DNA of 64,000 nt from Cervus elaphus (taxonomy: Eukaryota; Chordata; Mammalia; Artiodactyla; Cervidae): the NCBI RefSeq assembly GCF_910594005.1, contig NC_057827.1:6262001-6326000 (forward strand). Reading direction: 5' to 3'. Numbering within the stretch: position 1 is the stretch's first letter; each line of letters starts with the position of its first letter. The notes beneath the pieces are model-generated. The model searched no databases. It saw only the letters and a list, made by a program, of their open reading frames with translations, and had not been told where the DNA came from. Shown here in pieces: positions 8,194 through 21,852 of this stretch. The position numbers and the translations under genes are program-made.

Positions 8194-10925
8194 CCTTGAA
8201 GAGTTGCAATAAGAGAGGCCAAGCAACCAGCCCTGTGGGTTGTTACGTGGTGTGTACACATGCCCCTTGGCCGCCATTTGTCCCCTGGGCCTGGAATTAC
8301 CTAGGCTCCCTAAGGTTGGGGCCAGTCAGCCGGCCCTGATAGCACCAATGTGTTGGCCCCCTGGCAATGGAGCATCAAGCTTGGAGGCCCATGGTTCTGG
8401 TGGAGTTTGGTCATTGGTTGGAATACCCAGGCTGACTCAATGTAGGAGCCAGCAGCTCCCATGGTGCTGTGGCAGAGACCTGTGGCATCCAGGGTCTTCC
8501 CCTGACAGGTCTTCTGAAGTCTTCATGAAAGCATCCTTAGTGATCTGTGTGCACGCGGTCATTTTGCCCACCGTCATCCTGTGGGTGTTCCTGCTTGAGG
8601 ATTGTCCCTGTGTGTGCCGAGGCCTTGGAGGCTTCAGATTTGGGTGAGTGACCCTTGGGGCAGGATGAGTCCAATGTGGACCACGCCCTGCATTATGGGA
8701 GCTTTCTGTAGGCTGTGGTCAGTAGCCTGGTCCCTACAGGGTGTGGATGTGAGGATAATCTGGCCAGGAAAGGGACCAGTTTCTTTGGGACTGACCCCTG
8801 GATCCTGGTACGTGAGGAAGTCCAAGTCCCATCCTTACTTTCTGTCAGAGGCCGCCCAATGAGTAGACTGACTGGCAGGAAGAGACGCATGCCTTGAATT
8901 CTGCTCCTATTCAAGGGTGCGCTGGGCCGAATCTGCCCTAGTGCCAAGTTCACCTTACTCTGTAGTTCTCTGGGAAACTTTTCTGGTTAGGGTGGAGGTG
9001 AACCTTGTGCCAAGGACCCCTGAGCTGTAGTAGTAGCTACAGTCTCAGGGTACGTGGCATTCACACAGATGCTCTGCAAGGTGTCCTTGGGCAGTCAGAT
9101 TTCTGTGCTTTGGTCAGACATCATGGGTCCTGGAGACTGGGAGCCTAGAGCCTACGTCAACAGCCCCTCAGTGAAATTTTGCATGGGGCTGAAGGAAGAT
9201 GCCAGGTGTCATCCCCCGTGTCGTGGGAGGACAGGAGGTCAGGGCTCCATGACGACGGCATGGGTGTTCAGAATGTAGGACCTTCCAATGCAGGCACTGA
9301 GACTTTGCTACCTGGGCATATTTCTGGACACACCCCCAAATTGCCGAGAGTGCATTCTTGTTGGTACACCGGGACACAGGCACTCAACCCCACATCGAAT
9401 CCCCTGCCTCCCATGCATGCTGAGTCAGAAAGACATCCACATGACCTTGAGCTTAATTTGCTGCACTCTTTTGAACGGTAGGTCACCAGTTGTCTGTTAG
9501 GGATGGATGTAGTTGGGTTGCAGATACAGGCCTTCCCCCAGTGAAAGCTCTGCATCAGTGTTCCTCAGTGAGAGCCCAAGTCCACATCTCAAGTGTTCCT
9601 GTGCTTTCTGTCCCCTTGTCAGGTGCAGTTGCCAGATATGGCTGTCCATGACCCAGGAGACGAAGGTCCGCCCATGAGGCGGCGGCTCGAGGTGCAAGGG
9701 AGTCCGGCAAGAAGTGTGGCGGCCCAGGGTGGTGCCAGGTCTTTTTGGATCACCGAGCACGGTACAGCTTCTCCTGCCCCAAGACGTGTCGTGAATTTCA
9801 GGTTTCCTGGCACTGCCTGAGTGGCTGTATGTATGGAGGGACCGTTCCTCTTGCTGAGAAGCCTGGGGGCTCTGATTTGCCCCGGCTGCTGGAGGACTCC
9901 CAGGTCACTGGCTCCTCCTTGGAGCGGCGCTGCCTGCCCTGTGGAGGTGGGGAGCCAGCCAGCACGTGCTCGGATCGATGACGACACCCTCTCATGCATT
10001 CCTTGGAAAATCTGAACAAAATGAGTGAGAACTCACTACCGTCTCCTCATCGAAGCTGAGGTCCAGCACGTTGCCTCCCTTGGGGTTGAGGGTGGGACTG
10101 GTTAGCAAGAGGGCTTCTCTGACTGCGTCACACACACGCAAGTAGGAGCCAGGTCCCCACCATTTGCGAGGCTCCCATCTGCGGGTGGGCCGTGTACAGA
10201 TGTTCGAGCAGCCTTCTTGGAATGTGGGGTCCATGGTGAAGGGCACTGAGGAGCAGAAGAGGCATCCGGCTTGTCCAGTGGTGGTAGGTGTCGCAGTAGA
10301 TCCTGGCATCGGACAGTGAGTTCTTCTCTCAGAGCGGTGCATTTTGTCCTGGTTCCTGCTGCAAGTGTGCTAATTGGGGCTCTCATGATGTCGATTGTGA
10401 CGCAAGGAAGCTTCTGTGGTGTCTGATTGGAGGCCCAGGTGAGATCTGAGGCCCTCGCCATTGCGGCCCTTTGGGTTGGTGAGATTGCTGAGTACCCTGT
10501 GGGCTGCAGCGGCTGCAGAGACCTAGGGGAACGGTGGCAGTTGTGAAAGTTAATAGGCCTCATTTCTGCCCTTGGCAGTTCCTGAGTTGCAAGTCCTGTC
10601 ACATGCTTGAGTCTTGGAGGTCGCCATGGACTGTGTTGTGGTCACAGGCCTGCATTGCTCCTACAGGTTGACCAGAGCCCCAGAGGCGAATGGTTGGGCA
10701 GGTGAGGAAAAGCGCAGTGTGATTGCCTGGGATGTTATGTCTGCTGAGGCTGCAGGCACTGTCGTTCTGTTTTCACTGATACATAGTGTGGTCCTTTTGA
10801 AGCTGCCCTCAGCTGGGTACAGAGGAGAGGGCATTGCTTGTGCCTGGGAGGCTCAGTGAGAGGTGACCTTTGTGTCCTTGGTGGCCTGCTGCCAGTAGAA
10901 GGACTCCCCAAGGGTATCTTTGGTG
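8194..10925 (+). repeat. Repeat unit 4
   Basis: Length 2,732 bp. It carries the CAGTTTCTTTGGG allele (near 8779) shared with units 9, 11, 12, 15 and 20, and the GTATGTATGG allele near 9828. Private changes include TATTCAAGGG near 8909 and GGGTCCTGGAG near 9125. Candidate exon e is 10579-10701, with CTCCTACAG at the internal acceptor. Confidence 0.95.
9972..10064 (+). ncRNA. SNORD116: Box C/D snoRNA SNORD116, copy 4 (variant next to box D)
   Basis: Same boxes as the other copies (C 9978-9984, D' 10012-10015, C' 10022-10028, D 10056-10059). It has one change: A to G at 10055, immediately 5' of box D (CGAAG|CTGA rather than CGAAA|CTGA). This base borders the D-box guide segment, so the copy could differ slightly in target pairing. 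Confidence 0.95.
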
Positions 10926-13657
10926 CCTTGAAGAGTTGCAATAAGAGAGGCCAAGCAACCAGCCCTGTGGGTTGTTATGTGGTGTGTGCACATGCCCCTT
11001 GGCCGCCATTTGTCCCCTGGGCCTGGAATTACCTAGGCTCCCTAAGGTTGGGGCCAGTCAGCCGGCCCTGATAGCACCAATATGTTGCCCCCATGGCAAT
11101 GGAGCATCAAGCTTGGAGGCCCATGGTTCTGGTGGAGTTTGGTCATTGGTTGGAATACCCAGGCTGACTCAATGTAGGAGCCAGCAGCTCCCATGGCGCT
11201 ATGGCAGAGACCTGTGGCATCCAGGGTCTTCCCCTGACAGGTCTTCTGAAGTCTTCATGAAAGCATCCTTAGTGATCTGTGTGCACGCGGTCATTTTGCC
11301 CACCGTCATCCTGTGGGTGTTCCTGCTTGAGGATTGTCCCTGTGTGTGCCGAGGCCTTGGAGGCTTCAGATTTGGGTGAGTGACCCTTGGGGCAGGATGA
11401 GTCCAATGTGGACCACGCCCTGCATTATGGGAGCTTTCTGTAGGCTGTGGTCAGTAGCCTGGTCCCTACAGGGTGTGGATGTGAGGATAATCTGGCCAGC
11501 AAAGGGACCTGTTTCTGTGGGACTGACCCCTGGATCCTGGTACGTGAGGAAGTCCAAGTCCCATCCTTACTTTCTGTCAGAGGCCGCCCAATGAGTAGAC
11601 TGACTGGCAGGAAGAGACGCATGCCTTGAATTCTGCTCCGATTCGAGGGTGCGCTGGGCCGAATCTGCCCTAGTGCCAAGTTCACCTTACTCTGTAGTTC
11701 TCTGGGAAACTTTTCTGGTTAGGGTGGAGGTGAACCTTGTGCCAAGGACCCCTGAGCTGTAGTAGTAGCTACAGTCTCAGGGTACGTGGCATTCACACAG
11801 ATGCTCTGCAAGGTGTCCTTGGGCAGTCAGATTTCTGTGCTTTGGTCAGACATCATGGGTCATGGAGACTGGGAGCCTAGAGCCTGCATCAACAGCCCCT
11901 CAGTGAAATTTTGCATGGGGCTGAAGGAAGATGCCAGGTGTCATCCCCCATGTCGTGGGAGGACATAGGGTCAGGGCTCCATGACGACGGCATGCGTGTT
12001 CAGACTGTAGGGCCTTTCAATGCGGGCACTGAGACTAGGCTACCTGGACATATTTCTGGACACACCCCCAAATTGCCGAGAGTGCATTCTTGTTGGTACA
12101 CCGGGACACAGGCACTCAACCCCACATCGAATCCCCTGCCACCCATGCATGCTGAGTCAGAAAGACATCCACATGACCTTGAGCTTAATTTGCTGCACTC
12201 TTTTGAACGGTAGGTCACCAGTTGTCTGTAAGGGATGGATGTAGTTGGGTTGCAGATACAGGCCTTCCCCCAGTGAAAGCTCTGCATCAGTGTTCCTCAG
12301 TGAGAGCCCAAGTCCACATCTCAAGTGTTCCTGTGCTTTCTGTCCCCTTGTCAGGTGCAGTTGCCAGATATGGCTGTCCATGACCCAGGAGACGAAGGTT
12401 CGCCCACGAAGCGGCGACTCGAGGTGCAAGGGAGTCCGGCAAGAAGTGTGGCGGCCCAGGGTGGTGCCAGGTCTTTTTGGATCACCAAGCACGGTACGGC
12501 TTCTCCTGCCCCAAGACGTGTCGTGAATTTCAGGTTTCCTGGCACTGCCTGAGTGGCTGTACGTATGGAGGGACCGTTCCTCTTGCTGAGAAGCCTGGGG
12601 GCTCTGAGTTGCCCCTGCTGCTGGAGGACTCCCAGGTCACTGGCTCCTCCTTGGAGCGGCGCTGCCTGCCCTGTGGAGGTGGGGAGCCAGGCAGCACGTG
12701 CTCGGATCGATGACGACACCCTCTCATGCATTCCTTGGAAAATCTGAACAAAATGAGTGAGAACTCACTACCGTCTCCTCATCGAAACTGAGGTCCAGCA
12801 CGTTGCCTCCCTTGGGGTTTAGGGTGGGACTGGTTAGCAAGAGGCCTTCTCTGACTGCGTCACACACACGCAAGTAGGAGCCAGATCCCCACCATTTCCG
12901 AGGCTCCCATCTGCGGGTGAGCCGTGTACAGATGTTCGAGCAGCCTTCTTGGAATGTGGGGTCCATGGTAAAGGGCACTGAGGAGCAGAAGAGGCATCCA
13001 GCTTGTCCAGTGGTGGTAGGTGTCGCAATAGATCCTGGCATCGGACAGTGAGTTCTTCTCTCAGAGCGGTGCATTTTGTCCTGGTTCCTGCTACAAGTGT
13101 GCTAATTGGGGCTCTCGTGATGTCGATTGTGACGCAAGGAAGCTTCTGTGGTGTCTGATTGGAGGCCCAGGTGAGATCTGAGGCCCTCGCCATTGCGGCC
13201 CTTTGGGTTGGTGAGATTGCTGAGTACCCTGTGGGCTGCAGCGGCTGCAGAGACCTAGGGGAACGGTGGCAGTTGTGAAAGTTAATAGGCCTCATTTCTG
13301 CCCTTGGCAGTTCCTGAGTTGCAAGTCCTGTCACATGCTTGAGTCTTGGAGGTCGCCATGGACTGTGTTGTGGTCACAGGCCTGCATTGCTCCTGCAGGT
13401 TGACCAGAGCCCCAGAGGAGAATGGTTGGGCAGGTGAGGAAAAGCGCAGTGTGATTGCCTGGGATGTTATGTCTGCTGAGGCTGCAGGCACTGTCGTTCT
13501 GTTCTCACTGATACATAGTGTGGTCCTTTTGAAGCTGCCCTCAGCTGGGTACAGAGGAGAGGGCATTGCTTGTGCCTGGGAGGCTCAGTGAGAGGTGACC
13601 TTTGTGTCCTTGGTGGCCTGCTGCCAGTAGAAGGACTCCCCAAGGGTATCTTTGGTG
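10926..13657 (+). repeat. Repeat unit 5
   Basis: Length 2,732 bp. It has CCAATATGTTGCCCCCATGG near 11077, shared only with unit 17. It carries the GACATAGGGTC allele near 11964, and a run of private changes at 12400-12420 (TTCGCCCACGAAGCGGCGAC) and at 12840-13035. Candidate exon e is 13311-13433. Confidence 0.95.
12704..12796 (+). ncRNA. SNORD116: Box C/D snoRNA SNORD116, copy 5
   Basis: Consensus copy, although the DNA on both sides has more private changes than average. Box C 12710-12716, D' 12744-12747, C' 12754-12760, D 12788-12791. Confidence 0.95.
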
Positions 13658-16389
13658 CCTTGAAGAGTTGCAATAAGAGAGGCCAAGCAACCAGCCCTGT
13701 GGGTTGTTATGTGGTGTGTGCACATGCCCCTTGGCCGCCATTTGTCCCCTGGGCCTGGAATTACCTAGGCTCCCTAAGGTTGGGGCCAGTCAGCCGGCCC
13801 TGATAGCACCAATGTGTTGGCCCCCTGGCAATGGAGCATCAAGCTTGGAGGCCCATGGTTCTGGTGGAGTTTGGTCATTGGTTGGAATCGCCAGGCTGAC
13901 TCAATGTAGGAGCCAGCAGCTCCCATGGCGCTATGGCAGAGACCTGTGGCATCCAGGGTCTTCCCCTGACAGGTCTTCTGAAGTCTTCATGAAAGCATCC
14001 TTAGTGATCTGTGTGCACGCGGTCATTTTGCCCACCGTCATCCTGTGGGTGTTCCTGCTTGAGGATTGTCCCTGTGTGTGCCGAGGCCTTGGAGGCTTCA
14101 GATTTGGGTGAGTGACCCTTGGGGCAGGATGAGTCCAATGTGGACCACGCCCTGCATTATGGGAGCTTTCTGTAGGCTGTGGTCAGTAGCCTGGTCCCTA
14201 CAGGGTGTGGATGTGAGGATAATCTGGCCAGAAAAGGGACCAGTTTCTATGGGACTGACCCCTGGATCCTGGTACGTGAGGAAGTCCAAGTCCCATCCTT
14301 ACTTTCTGTCAGAGGCCGCCCAATGAGTAGACTGACTGGCAGGAAGAGACGCATGCCTTGAATTCTGCTCCTATTCGCGGGTGCGCTGGGCCGAATCTGC
14401 CCTAGTGCCAAGTTCACCTTACTCTGTAGTTCTCTGGGAAACTTTTCTGGTTAGGGTGGAGGTGAACCTTGTGCCAAGGACCCCTGAGCTGTAGTAGTAG
14501 CTACAGTCTCAGGGTACGTGGCATTCACACAGATGCTCTGCAAGGTGTCCTTGGGCAATCAGATTTCTGTGCTTTGGTCAGACATCATGGGTCATGGAGA
14601 CTGGGAGCCTAGAGCCTACGTCAACAGCCCCTCAGTGAAATTTTGCATGGGGCTGAAGGAAGATGCCAGGTGTCATCCCGCATGTCGTGGGAGGACAGGA
14701 GGTGAGGGCTCCATGACGACGGCATGCGTGTTCAGACTGTAGGGCCTTCCAATGCAGGCACTGAGACTTTGCTACCTGGGCATATTTCTAGACACACCCC
14801 CAAATTGCCGAGAGTGCATTCTTGTTGGTACACCGGGACACAGGCACTCAACCCCACATCGAATCCCCTGCCACCCATGCATGCTGAGTCAGAAAGACAT
14901 CCACATGACCTTGAGCTTAATTTGCTGCACTCTTTTGAACGGTAGGTCACCAGTTGTCTGTAAGGGATGGATGTAGTTGGGTTGCAGATACAGGCCTTCC
15001 CCCAGTGAAAGCTCTGCATCAGTGTTCCTCAGTGAGAGCCCAAGTCCACATCTCAAGTGTTCCTGTGCTTTCTGTCCCCTTGTCAGGTGCAGTTGCCAGA
15101 TATGGCTGTCCATGACCCAGGAGACGAAGGTCCGCCCATGAGGTGGCGGCTCGAGGTGCAAGGGAGTCCGGCAAGAAGTGTGGCGGCCCAGGGTGGTGCC
15201 AGGTCTTTTTGGATCACCGAGCACGGTACGGCTTCTCCTGCCCCAAGACGTGTCGTGAATTTCAGGTTTCCTGGCACTGCCTGAGTGGCTGTATGTATGG
15301 AGGGACCGTTCCTCTTGCTGAGAAGCCTGGGGGCTCTGATTTGCCCCGGCTGCTGGAGGACTCCCAGGTAACTGGCTCCTCCTTGGAGCGGCGCTGCCTG
15401 CCCTGTGGAGGTGGGGAGCCAGCCAGCACGTGCTCGGATCGATGACGACACCCTCTCATGCATTCCTTGGAAAATCTGAACAAAATGAGTGAGAACTCAC
15501 TACCGTCTCCTCATCGAAACTGAGGTCCAGCACGTTGCCTCCCTTGGGGTTGAGGGTGGGACTGGTTAGCAAGAGGGCTTCTCTGACTGCGTCACACACA
15601 CGCAAGTAGGAGCCAGGTCCCCACCATTTGCGAGGCTCCCATCTGCGGGTGGGCCGTGTACAGATGTTCGAGCAGCCTTCTTGGAATGTGGGGTCCATGG
15701 TGAAGGGCACTGAGGAGCAGAAGAGGCATCCGGCTTGTCCAGTGGTGGTAGGTGTCGCAGTAGATCCTGGCATCGGACAGTGAGTTCTTCTCTCAGAGCG
15801 GTGCATTTTGTCCTGGTTCCTGCTGCAAGTGTGCTAATTGGGGCTCTCATGATGTCGATTGTGACGCAAGGAAGCTTCTGTGGTGTCTGATTGGAGGCCC
15901 AGGTGAGATCTGAGGCCCTCGCCATTGCGGGCCTTTGGGTTGGTGAGATTGCTGAGTACCCTGTGGGCTGCAGCGGCTGCAGAGACCTAGGGGAACGGTG
16001 GCAGTTGTGAAAGTTAATAGGCCTCATTTCTGCCCTTGGCAGTTCCTGAGTTGCAAGTCCTGTCACATGCTTGAGTCTTGGAGGTCGCCATGGACTGTGT
16101 TGTGGTCACAGGCCTGCATTGCTCCTACAGGTTGACCAGAGCCCCAGAGGAGAATGGTTGGGCAGGTGAGGAAAAGCGCAGTGTGATTGCCTGGGATGTT
16201 ATGTCTGCTGAGGCTGCAGGCACTGTCGTTCTGTTTTCACTGATACATAGTGTGGTCCTTTTGAAGCTGCCCTCAGCTGGGTACAGAGGAGAGGGCATTG
16301 CTTGTGCCTGGGAGGCTCAGTGAGAGGTGACCTTTGTGTCCTTGGTGGCCTGCTGCCAGTAGAAGGACTCCCCAAGGGTATCTTTGGTG
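13658..16389 (+). repeat. Repeat unit 6
   Basis: Length 2,732 bp. It has the CAGTTTCTATGGG allele near 14242, shared with units 16 and 21, CCCGCATGTCG near 14678, and GCGGGCCTTTGG near 15927, shared with units 9 and 12. Candidate exon e is 16043-16165. Confidence 0.95.
15436..15528 (+). ncRNA. SNORD116: Box C/D snoRNA SNORD116, copy 6
   Basis: Consensus copy; box C 15442-15448, D' 15476-15479, C' 15486-15492, D 15520-15523. The flank 70 nt upstream has GGTAACTGG where most units have GGTCACTGG. Confidence 0.95.
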
Positions 16390-19121
16390 CCTTGAAGAGT
16401 TGCAATAAGAGAGGCCAAGCAACCAGCCCTGTGGGTTGTTATGTGGTGTGTGCACATGCCCCTTGGCCGCCATTTGTCCCCTGGGCCTGGAATTACCTAG
16501 GCTCCCTAAGGTTGGGGCCAGTCAGCCGGCCCTGATAGCACCAATGTGTTGACCCCATGGCAATGGAGCATCAAGCTTGGAGGCCCATGGTTCTGGTGGA
16601 GTTTGGTCATTGGTTGGAATCGCCAGGCTGACTCAATGTAGGAGCCAGCAGCTCCCATGGCGCTATGGCAGAGACCTGTGGCATCCAGGGTCTTCCCCTG
16701 ACAGGTCTTCTGAAGTCTTCATGAAAGCATCCTTAGTGATCTGTGTGCACGCGGTCATTTTGCCCACCGTCATCCTGTGGGTGTTCCTGCTTGAGGATTG
16801 TCCCTGTGTGTGCCGAGGCCTTGGAGGCTTCAGATTTGGGTGAGTGACCCTTGGGGCAGGATGAGTCCAATGTGGACCACGCCCTGCATTATGGGAGCTT
16901 TCTGTAGGCTGTGGTCAGTAGCCTGGTCCCTACAGGGTGTGGATGTGAGGATAATCTGGCCAGGAAAGGGACCTGTTTCTGTGGGACTGACCCCTGGATC
17001 CTGGTACGTGAGGAAGTCCAAGTCCCATCCTTACTTTCTGTCAGAGGCCGCCCAATGAGTAGACTGACTGGCAGGAAGAGACGCATGCCTTGAATTCTGC
17101 TCCTATTCGAGGGTGCGCTGGGCCGAATCTGCCCTAGTGCCAAGTTCACCTTACTCTGTAGTTCTCTGGGAAACTTTTCTGGTTAGGGTGGAGGTGAACC
17201 TTGTGCCAAGGACCCCTGAGCTGTAGTAGTAGCTACAGTCTCAGGGTACGTGGCATTCACACAGATGCTCTGCAAGGTGTCCTTTGGCAGTCAGATTTCT
17301 GTGCTTTGGTCAGACATCATGGGTCATGGAGACTGGGAGCCTAGAGCCTGCATCAACAGCCCCTCAGTGAAATTTTGCATGGGGCTGAAGGAAGATGCCA
17401 GGTGTCATCCCCCATGTCGTGGGAGGACATAGGGTCAGGGCTCCATGACGACGGCATGCGTGTTCAGAATGTAGGGCCTTCCAATGCAGGCACTGAGACT
17501 TTGCTACCTGGGCATATTTCTAGACACACCCCCAAATTGCCGAGAGTGCATTCTTGTTGGTACACCGGGACACAGGCACTCAACCCCACATCGAATCCCC
17601 TGCCACCCATGCATGCTGAGTCAGAAAGACATCCACATGACCTTGAGCTTAATTTGCTGCACTCTTTTGAACGGTAGGTCACCAGTTGTCTGTAAGGGAT
17701 GGATGTAGTTGGGTTGCAGATACAGGCCTTCCCCCAGTGAAAGCTCTGCATCAGTGTTCCTCAGTGAGAGCCCAAGTCCACATCTCAAGTGTTCCTGTGC
17801 TTTCTGTCCCCTTGTCAGGTGCAGTTGCCAGATATGGCTGTCCATGACCCAGGAGACGAAGGTCCGCCCATGAGGCGGCGGCTCGAGGTGCAAGGGAGTC
17901 CGGCAAGAAGTGTGGCGGCCCAGGGTGGTGCCAGGTCTTTTTGGATCACCGAGCACGGTACGGCTTCTCCTGCCCCAAGACGTGTCGTGAATTTCAGGTT
18001 TCCTGGCACTGCCTGAGTGGCTGTATGTATGGAGGGACGGTTCCTCTTGCTGAGAAGCCTGGGGGCTCTGATTTGCCCCGGCTGCTGGAGGACTCCCAGG
18101 TAACTGGCTCCTCCTTAGAGCGGCGCTGCCTGCCCTGTGGAGGTGGGGAGCCAGCCAGCACGTGCTCGGATCGATGACGACACCCTCTCATGCATTCCTT
18201 GGAAAATCTGAACAAAATGAGTGAGAACTCACTACCGTCTCCTCATCGAAACTGAGGTCCAGCACGTTGCCTCCCTTGGGGTTGAGGGTGGGACTGGTTA
18301 GCAAGAGGGCTTCTCTGACTGCGTCACACACACGCAAGTAGGAGCCAGGTCCCCACCATTTGCGAGGCTCCCATCTGCGGGTGGGCCGTGTACAGATGTT
18401 CGAGCAGCCTTCTTGGAATGTGGGGTCCATGGTGAAGGGCACTGAGGAGCAGAAGAGGCATCCGGCTTGTCCAGTGGTGGTAGGTGTCGCAGTAGATCCT
18501 GGCATCGGACAGTGAGTTCTTCTCTCAGAGCGGTGCATTTTGTCCTGGTTCCTGCTGCAAGTGTGCTAATTGGGGCTCTCATGATGTCGATTGTGACGCA
18601 AGGAAGCTTCTGTGGTGTCTGATTGGAGGCCCAGGTGAGATCTGAGGCCCTCGCCATTGCGGCCCTTTGGGTTGGTGAGATTGCTGAGTACCCTGTGGGC
18701 TGCAGCGGCTGCAGAGACCTAGGGGAACGGTGGCAGTTGTGAAAGTTAATAGGCCTCATTTCTGCCCTTGGCAGTTCCTGAGTTGCAAGTCCCGTCACAT
18801 GCTTGAGTCTTGGAGGTCGCCATGGACTGTGTTGTGGTCACAGGCCTGCATTGCTCCTGCAGGTTGACCAGAGCCCCAGAGGCGAATGGTTGGGCAGGTG
18901 AGGAAAAGCGCAGTGTGATTGCCTGGGATGTTATGTCTGCTGAGGCTGCAGGCACTGTCGTTCTGTTCTCACTGATACATAGTGTGGTCCTTTTGAAGCT
19001 GCCCTCAGCTGGGTACAGAGGAGAGGGCATTGCTTGTGCCTGGGAGGCTCAGTGAGAGGTGACCTTTGTGTCCTTGGTGGCCTGCTGCCAGTAGAAGGAC
19101 TCCCCAAGGGTATCTTTGGTG
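16390..19121 (+). repeat. Repeat unit 7
   Basis: Length 2,732 bp. It has GTGTTGACCCCATGG near 16546, shared with unit 13. Private changes include CCTTTGGCAG near 17281, GGGACGGTTCC near 18035 and CCCGTCAC near 18791, the last inside candidate exon e (18775-18897). Confidence 0.95.
18168..18260 (+). ncRNA. SNORD116: Box C/D snoRNA SNORD116, copy 7
   Basis: Consensus copy; box C 18174-18180, D' 18208-18211, C' 18218-18224, D 18252-18255. Confidence 0.95.
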
Positions 19122-21852
19122 CCTTGAAGAGTTGCAATAAGAGAGGCCAAGCAACCAGCCCTGTGGGTTGTTATGTGGTGTGTGCACATGCCCCTTGGCC
19201 GCCATTTGTCCCCTGGGCCTGGAATTACCTAGGCTCCCTAAGGTTGGGGCCAGTCAGCCGGCCCTGATAGCACCAATGTGTTGGCCCCCTGGCAATGGAG
19301 CATCAAGCTTGGAGGCCCATGGTTCTGGTGGAGTTTGGTCATTGGTTGGAATCGCCAGGCTGACTCAATGTAGGAGCCAGCAGCTCCCATGGCGCTATGG
19401 CAGAGACCTGTGGCATCCAGGGTCTTCCCCTGACAGGTCTTCTGAAGTCTTCATGAAAGCATCCTTAGTGATCTGTGTGCACGCGGTCATTTTGCCCACC
19501 GTCATCCTGTGGGTGTTCCTGCTTGAGGATTGTCCCTGTGTGTGCCGAGGCCTTGGAGGCTTCAGATTTGGGTGAGTGACCCTTGGGGCAGGATGAGTCC
19601 AATGTGGACCACGCCCTGCATTATGGGAGCTTTCTGTAGGCTGTGGTCAGTAGCCTGGTCCCTACAGGGTGTGGATGTGAGGATAATCTGGCCAGGAAAG
19701 GGACCTGTTTCTGTGGGACTGACCCCTGGATCCTGGTACCTGAGGAAGTCCAAGTCCCATCCTTACTTTCTGTCAGAGGCCGCCCAATGAGTAGACTGAC
19801 TGGCAGGAAGAGACGCATGCCTTGAATTCTGCTCCTATTCGAGGGTGCGCTGGGCCGAATCTGCCCTAGTGCCAAGTTCACCTTACTCTGTAGTTCTCTG
19901 GGAAACTTTTCTGGTTAGGGTGGAGGTGAACCTTGTGCCAAGGACCCCTGAGCTGTAGTAGTAGCTACAGTCTCAGGGTACGTGGCATTCACACAGATGC
20001 TCTGCAAGGTGTCCTTGGGCAGTCAGATTTCTGTGCTTTGGTCAGACATCATGGGTCATGAAGACTGGGAGCCTAGAGCCTGCATCAACAGCCCCTCAGT
20101 GAAATTTTGCATGGGGCTGAAGGAAGATGCCAGGTGTCATCCCCCATGTCGTGGGAGGACATAGGGTCAGGGCTCCATGACGACGGCATGCGTGTTCAGA
20201 CTGTAGGGCCTTTCAATGCGGGCACTGAGACTAGGCTACCTGGACATATTTCTGGACACACCCCCAAATTGCCGAGAGTGCATTCTTGTTGGTACACCGG
20301 GACACAGGCACTCAACCCCACATCGAATCCCCTGCCACCCATGCATGCTGAGTCAGAAAGACACCCACATGACCTTGAGCTTAATTTGCTGCACTCTTTT
20401 GAACGGTAGGTCACCAGTTGTCTGTAAGGGATGGATGTAGTTGGGTTGCAGATACAGGCCTTCCCCCAGTGAAAGCTCTGCATCAGTGTTCCTCAGTGAG
20501 AGCCCAAGTCCACATCTCAAGTGTTCCTGTGCTTTCTGTCCCCTTGTCAGGTGCAGTTGCCAGATATGGCTGTCCATGACCCAGGAGACGAAGGTCCGCC
20601 CATGAAGCGGCGACTCGAGGTGCAAGGGAGTCCGGCAAGAAGTGTGGCGGCCCAGGGTGGTGCCAGGTCTTTTTGGATCACCAAGCACGGTACGGCTTCT
20701 CCTGCCCCAAGACGTGTCGTGAATTTCAGGTTTCCTGGCACTGCCTGAGTGGCTGTACGTATGGAGGGACCGTTCCTCTTGCTGAGAAGCCTGTGGGCTC
20801 TGAGTTGCCCCTGCTGCTGGAGGACTCCCAGGTCACTGGCTCCTCCTTGGAGCGGCGCTGCCTGCCCTGTGGAGGTGGGGAGCCAGGCAGCACGTGCTCG
20901 GATCGATGACGACACCCTCTCATGCATTCCTTGGAAAATCTGAACAAAATGAGTGAGAACTCACTACCGTCTCCTCATCGAAACTGAGGTCCAGCACGTT
21001 GCCTCCCTTGGGGTTGAGGGTGGGACTGGTTAGCAAGAGGGCTTCTCTGACTGCGTCACACACACGCAAGTAGGAGCCAGGTCCCCACCATTTGCGAGGC
21101 TCCCATCTGCGGGTGGGCCGTGTACAGATGTTCGAGCGGCCTTCTTGGAATGTGGGGTCCATGGTGAAGGGCACTGAGGAGCAGAAGAGGCATCCGGCTT
21201 GTCCAGTGGTGGTAGGTGTCGCAGTAAATCCTGGCATCGGACAGTGAGTTCTTCTCTCAGAGCGGTGCATTTTGTCCTGGTTCCTGCTGCAAGTGTGCTA
21301 ATTGGGGCTCTCGTGATGTCGATTGTGACGCAAGGAAGTTTCTGTGGTGTCTGATTGGAGGCCCAGGTGAGATCTGAGGCCCTCGCCATTGCGGCCCTTT
21401 GGGTTGGTGAGAATGCTGAGTACCCTGTGGGTGCAGCGGCTGCAGAGACCTAGGGGAACGGTGGCAGTTGTGAAAGTTAATAGGCCTCATTTCTGCCCTT
21501 GGCAGTTCCTGAGTTGCAAGTCCTGTCACATGCTTGAGTCTTGGAGGTCGCCATGGACTGTGTTGTGGTCACAGGCCTGCATTGCTCCTGCAGGTTGACC
21601 AGAGCCCCAGAGGAGAATGGTTGGGCAGGTGAGGAAAAGCGCAGTGTGATTGCCTGGGATGTTATGTCTGCTGAGGCTGCAGGCACTGTCGTTCTGTTCT
21701 CACTGATACATAGTGTGGTCCTTTTGAAGCTGCCCTCAGCTGGGTACAGAGGAGAGGGCATTGCTTGTGCCTGGGAGGCTCAGTGAGAGGTGACCTTTGT
21801 GTCCTTGGTGGCCTGCTGCCAGTAGAAGGACTCCCCAAGGGTATCTTTGGTG
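19122..21852 (+). repeat. Repeat unit 8
   Basis: Length 2,731 bp; the missing base is in GGGTGCAGCGG near 21430. It has GTACCT instead of GTACGT at the candidate exon b donor near 19736 and GTCATGAAGAC near 20056. Candidate exon e is 21506-21628. Confidence 0.95.
20900..20992 (+). ncRNA. SNORD116: Box C/D snoRNA SNORD116, copy 8
   Basis: Consensus copy; box C 20906-20912, D' 20940-20943, C' 20950-20956, D 20984-20987. Confidence 0.95.
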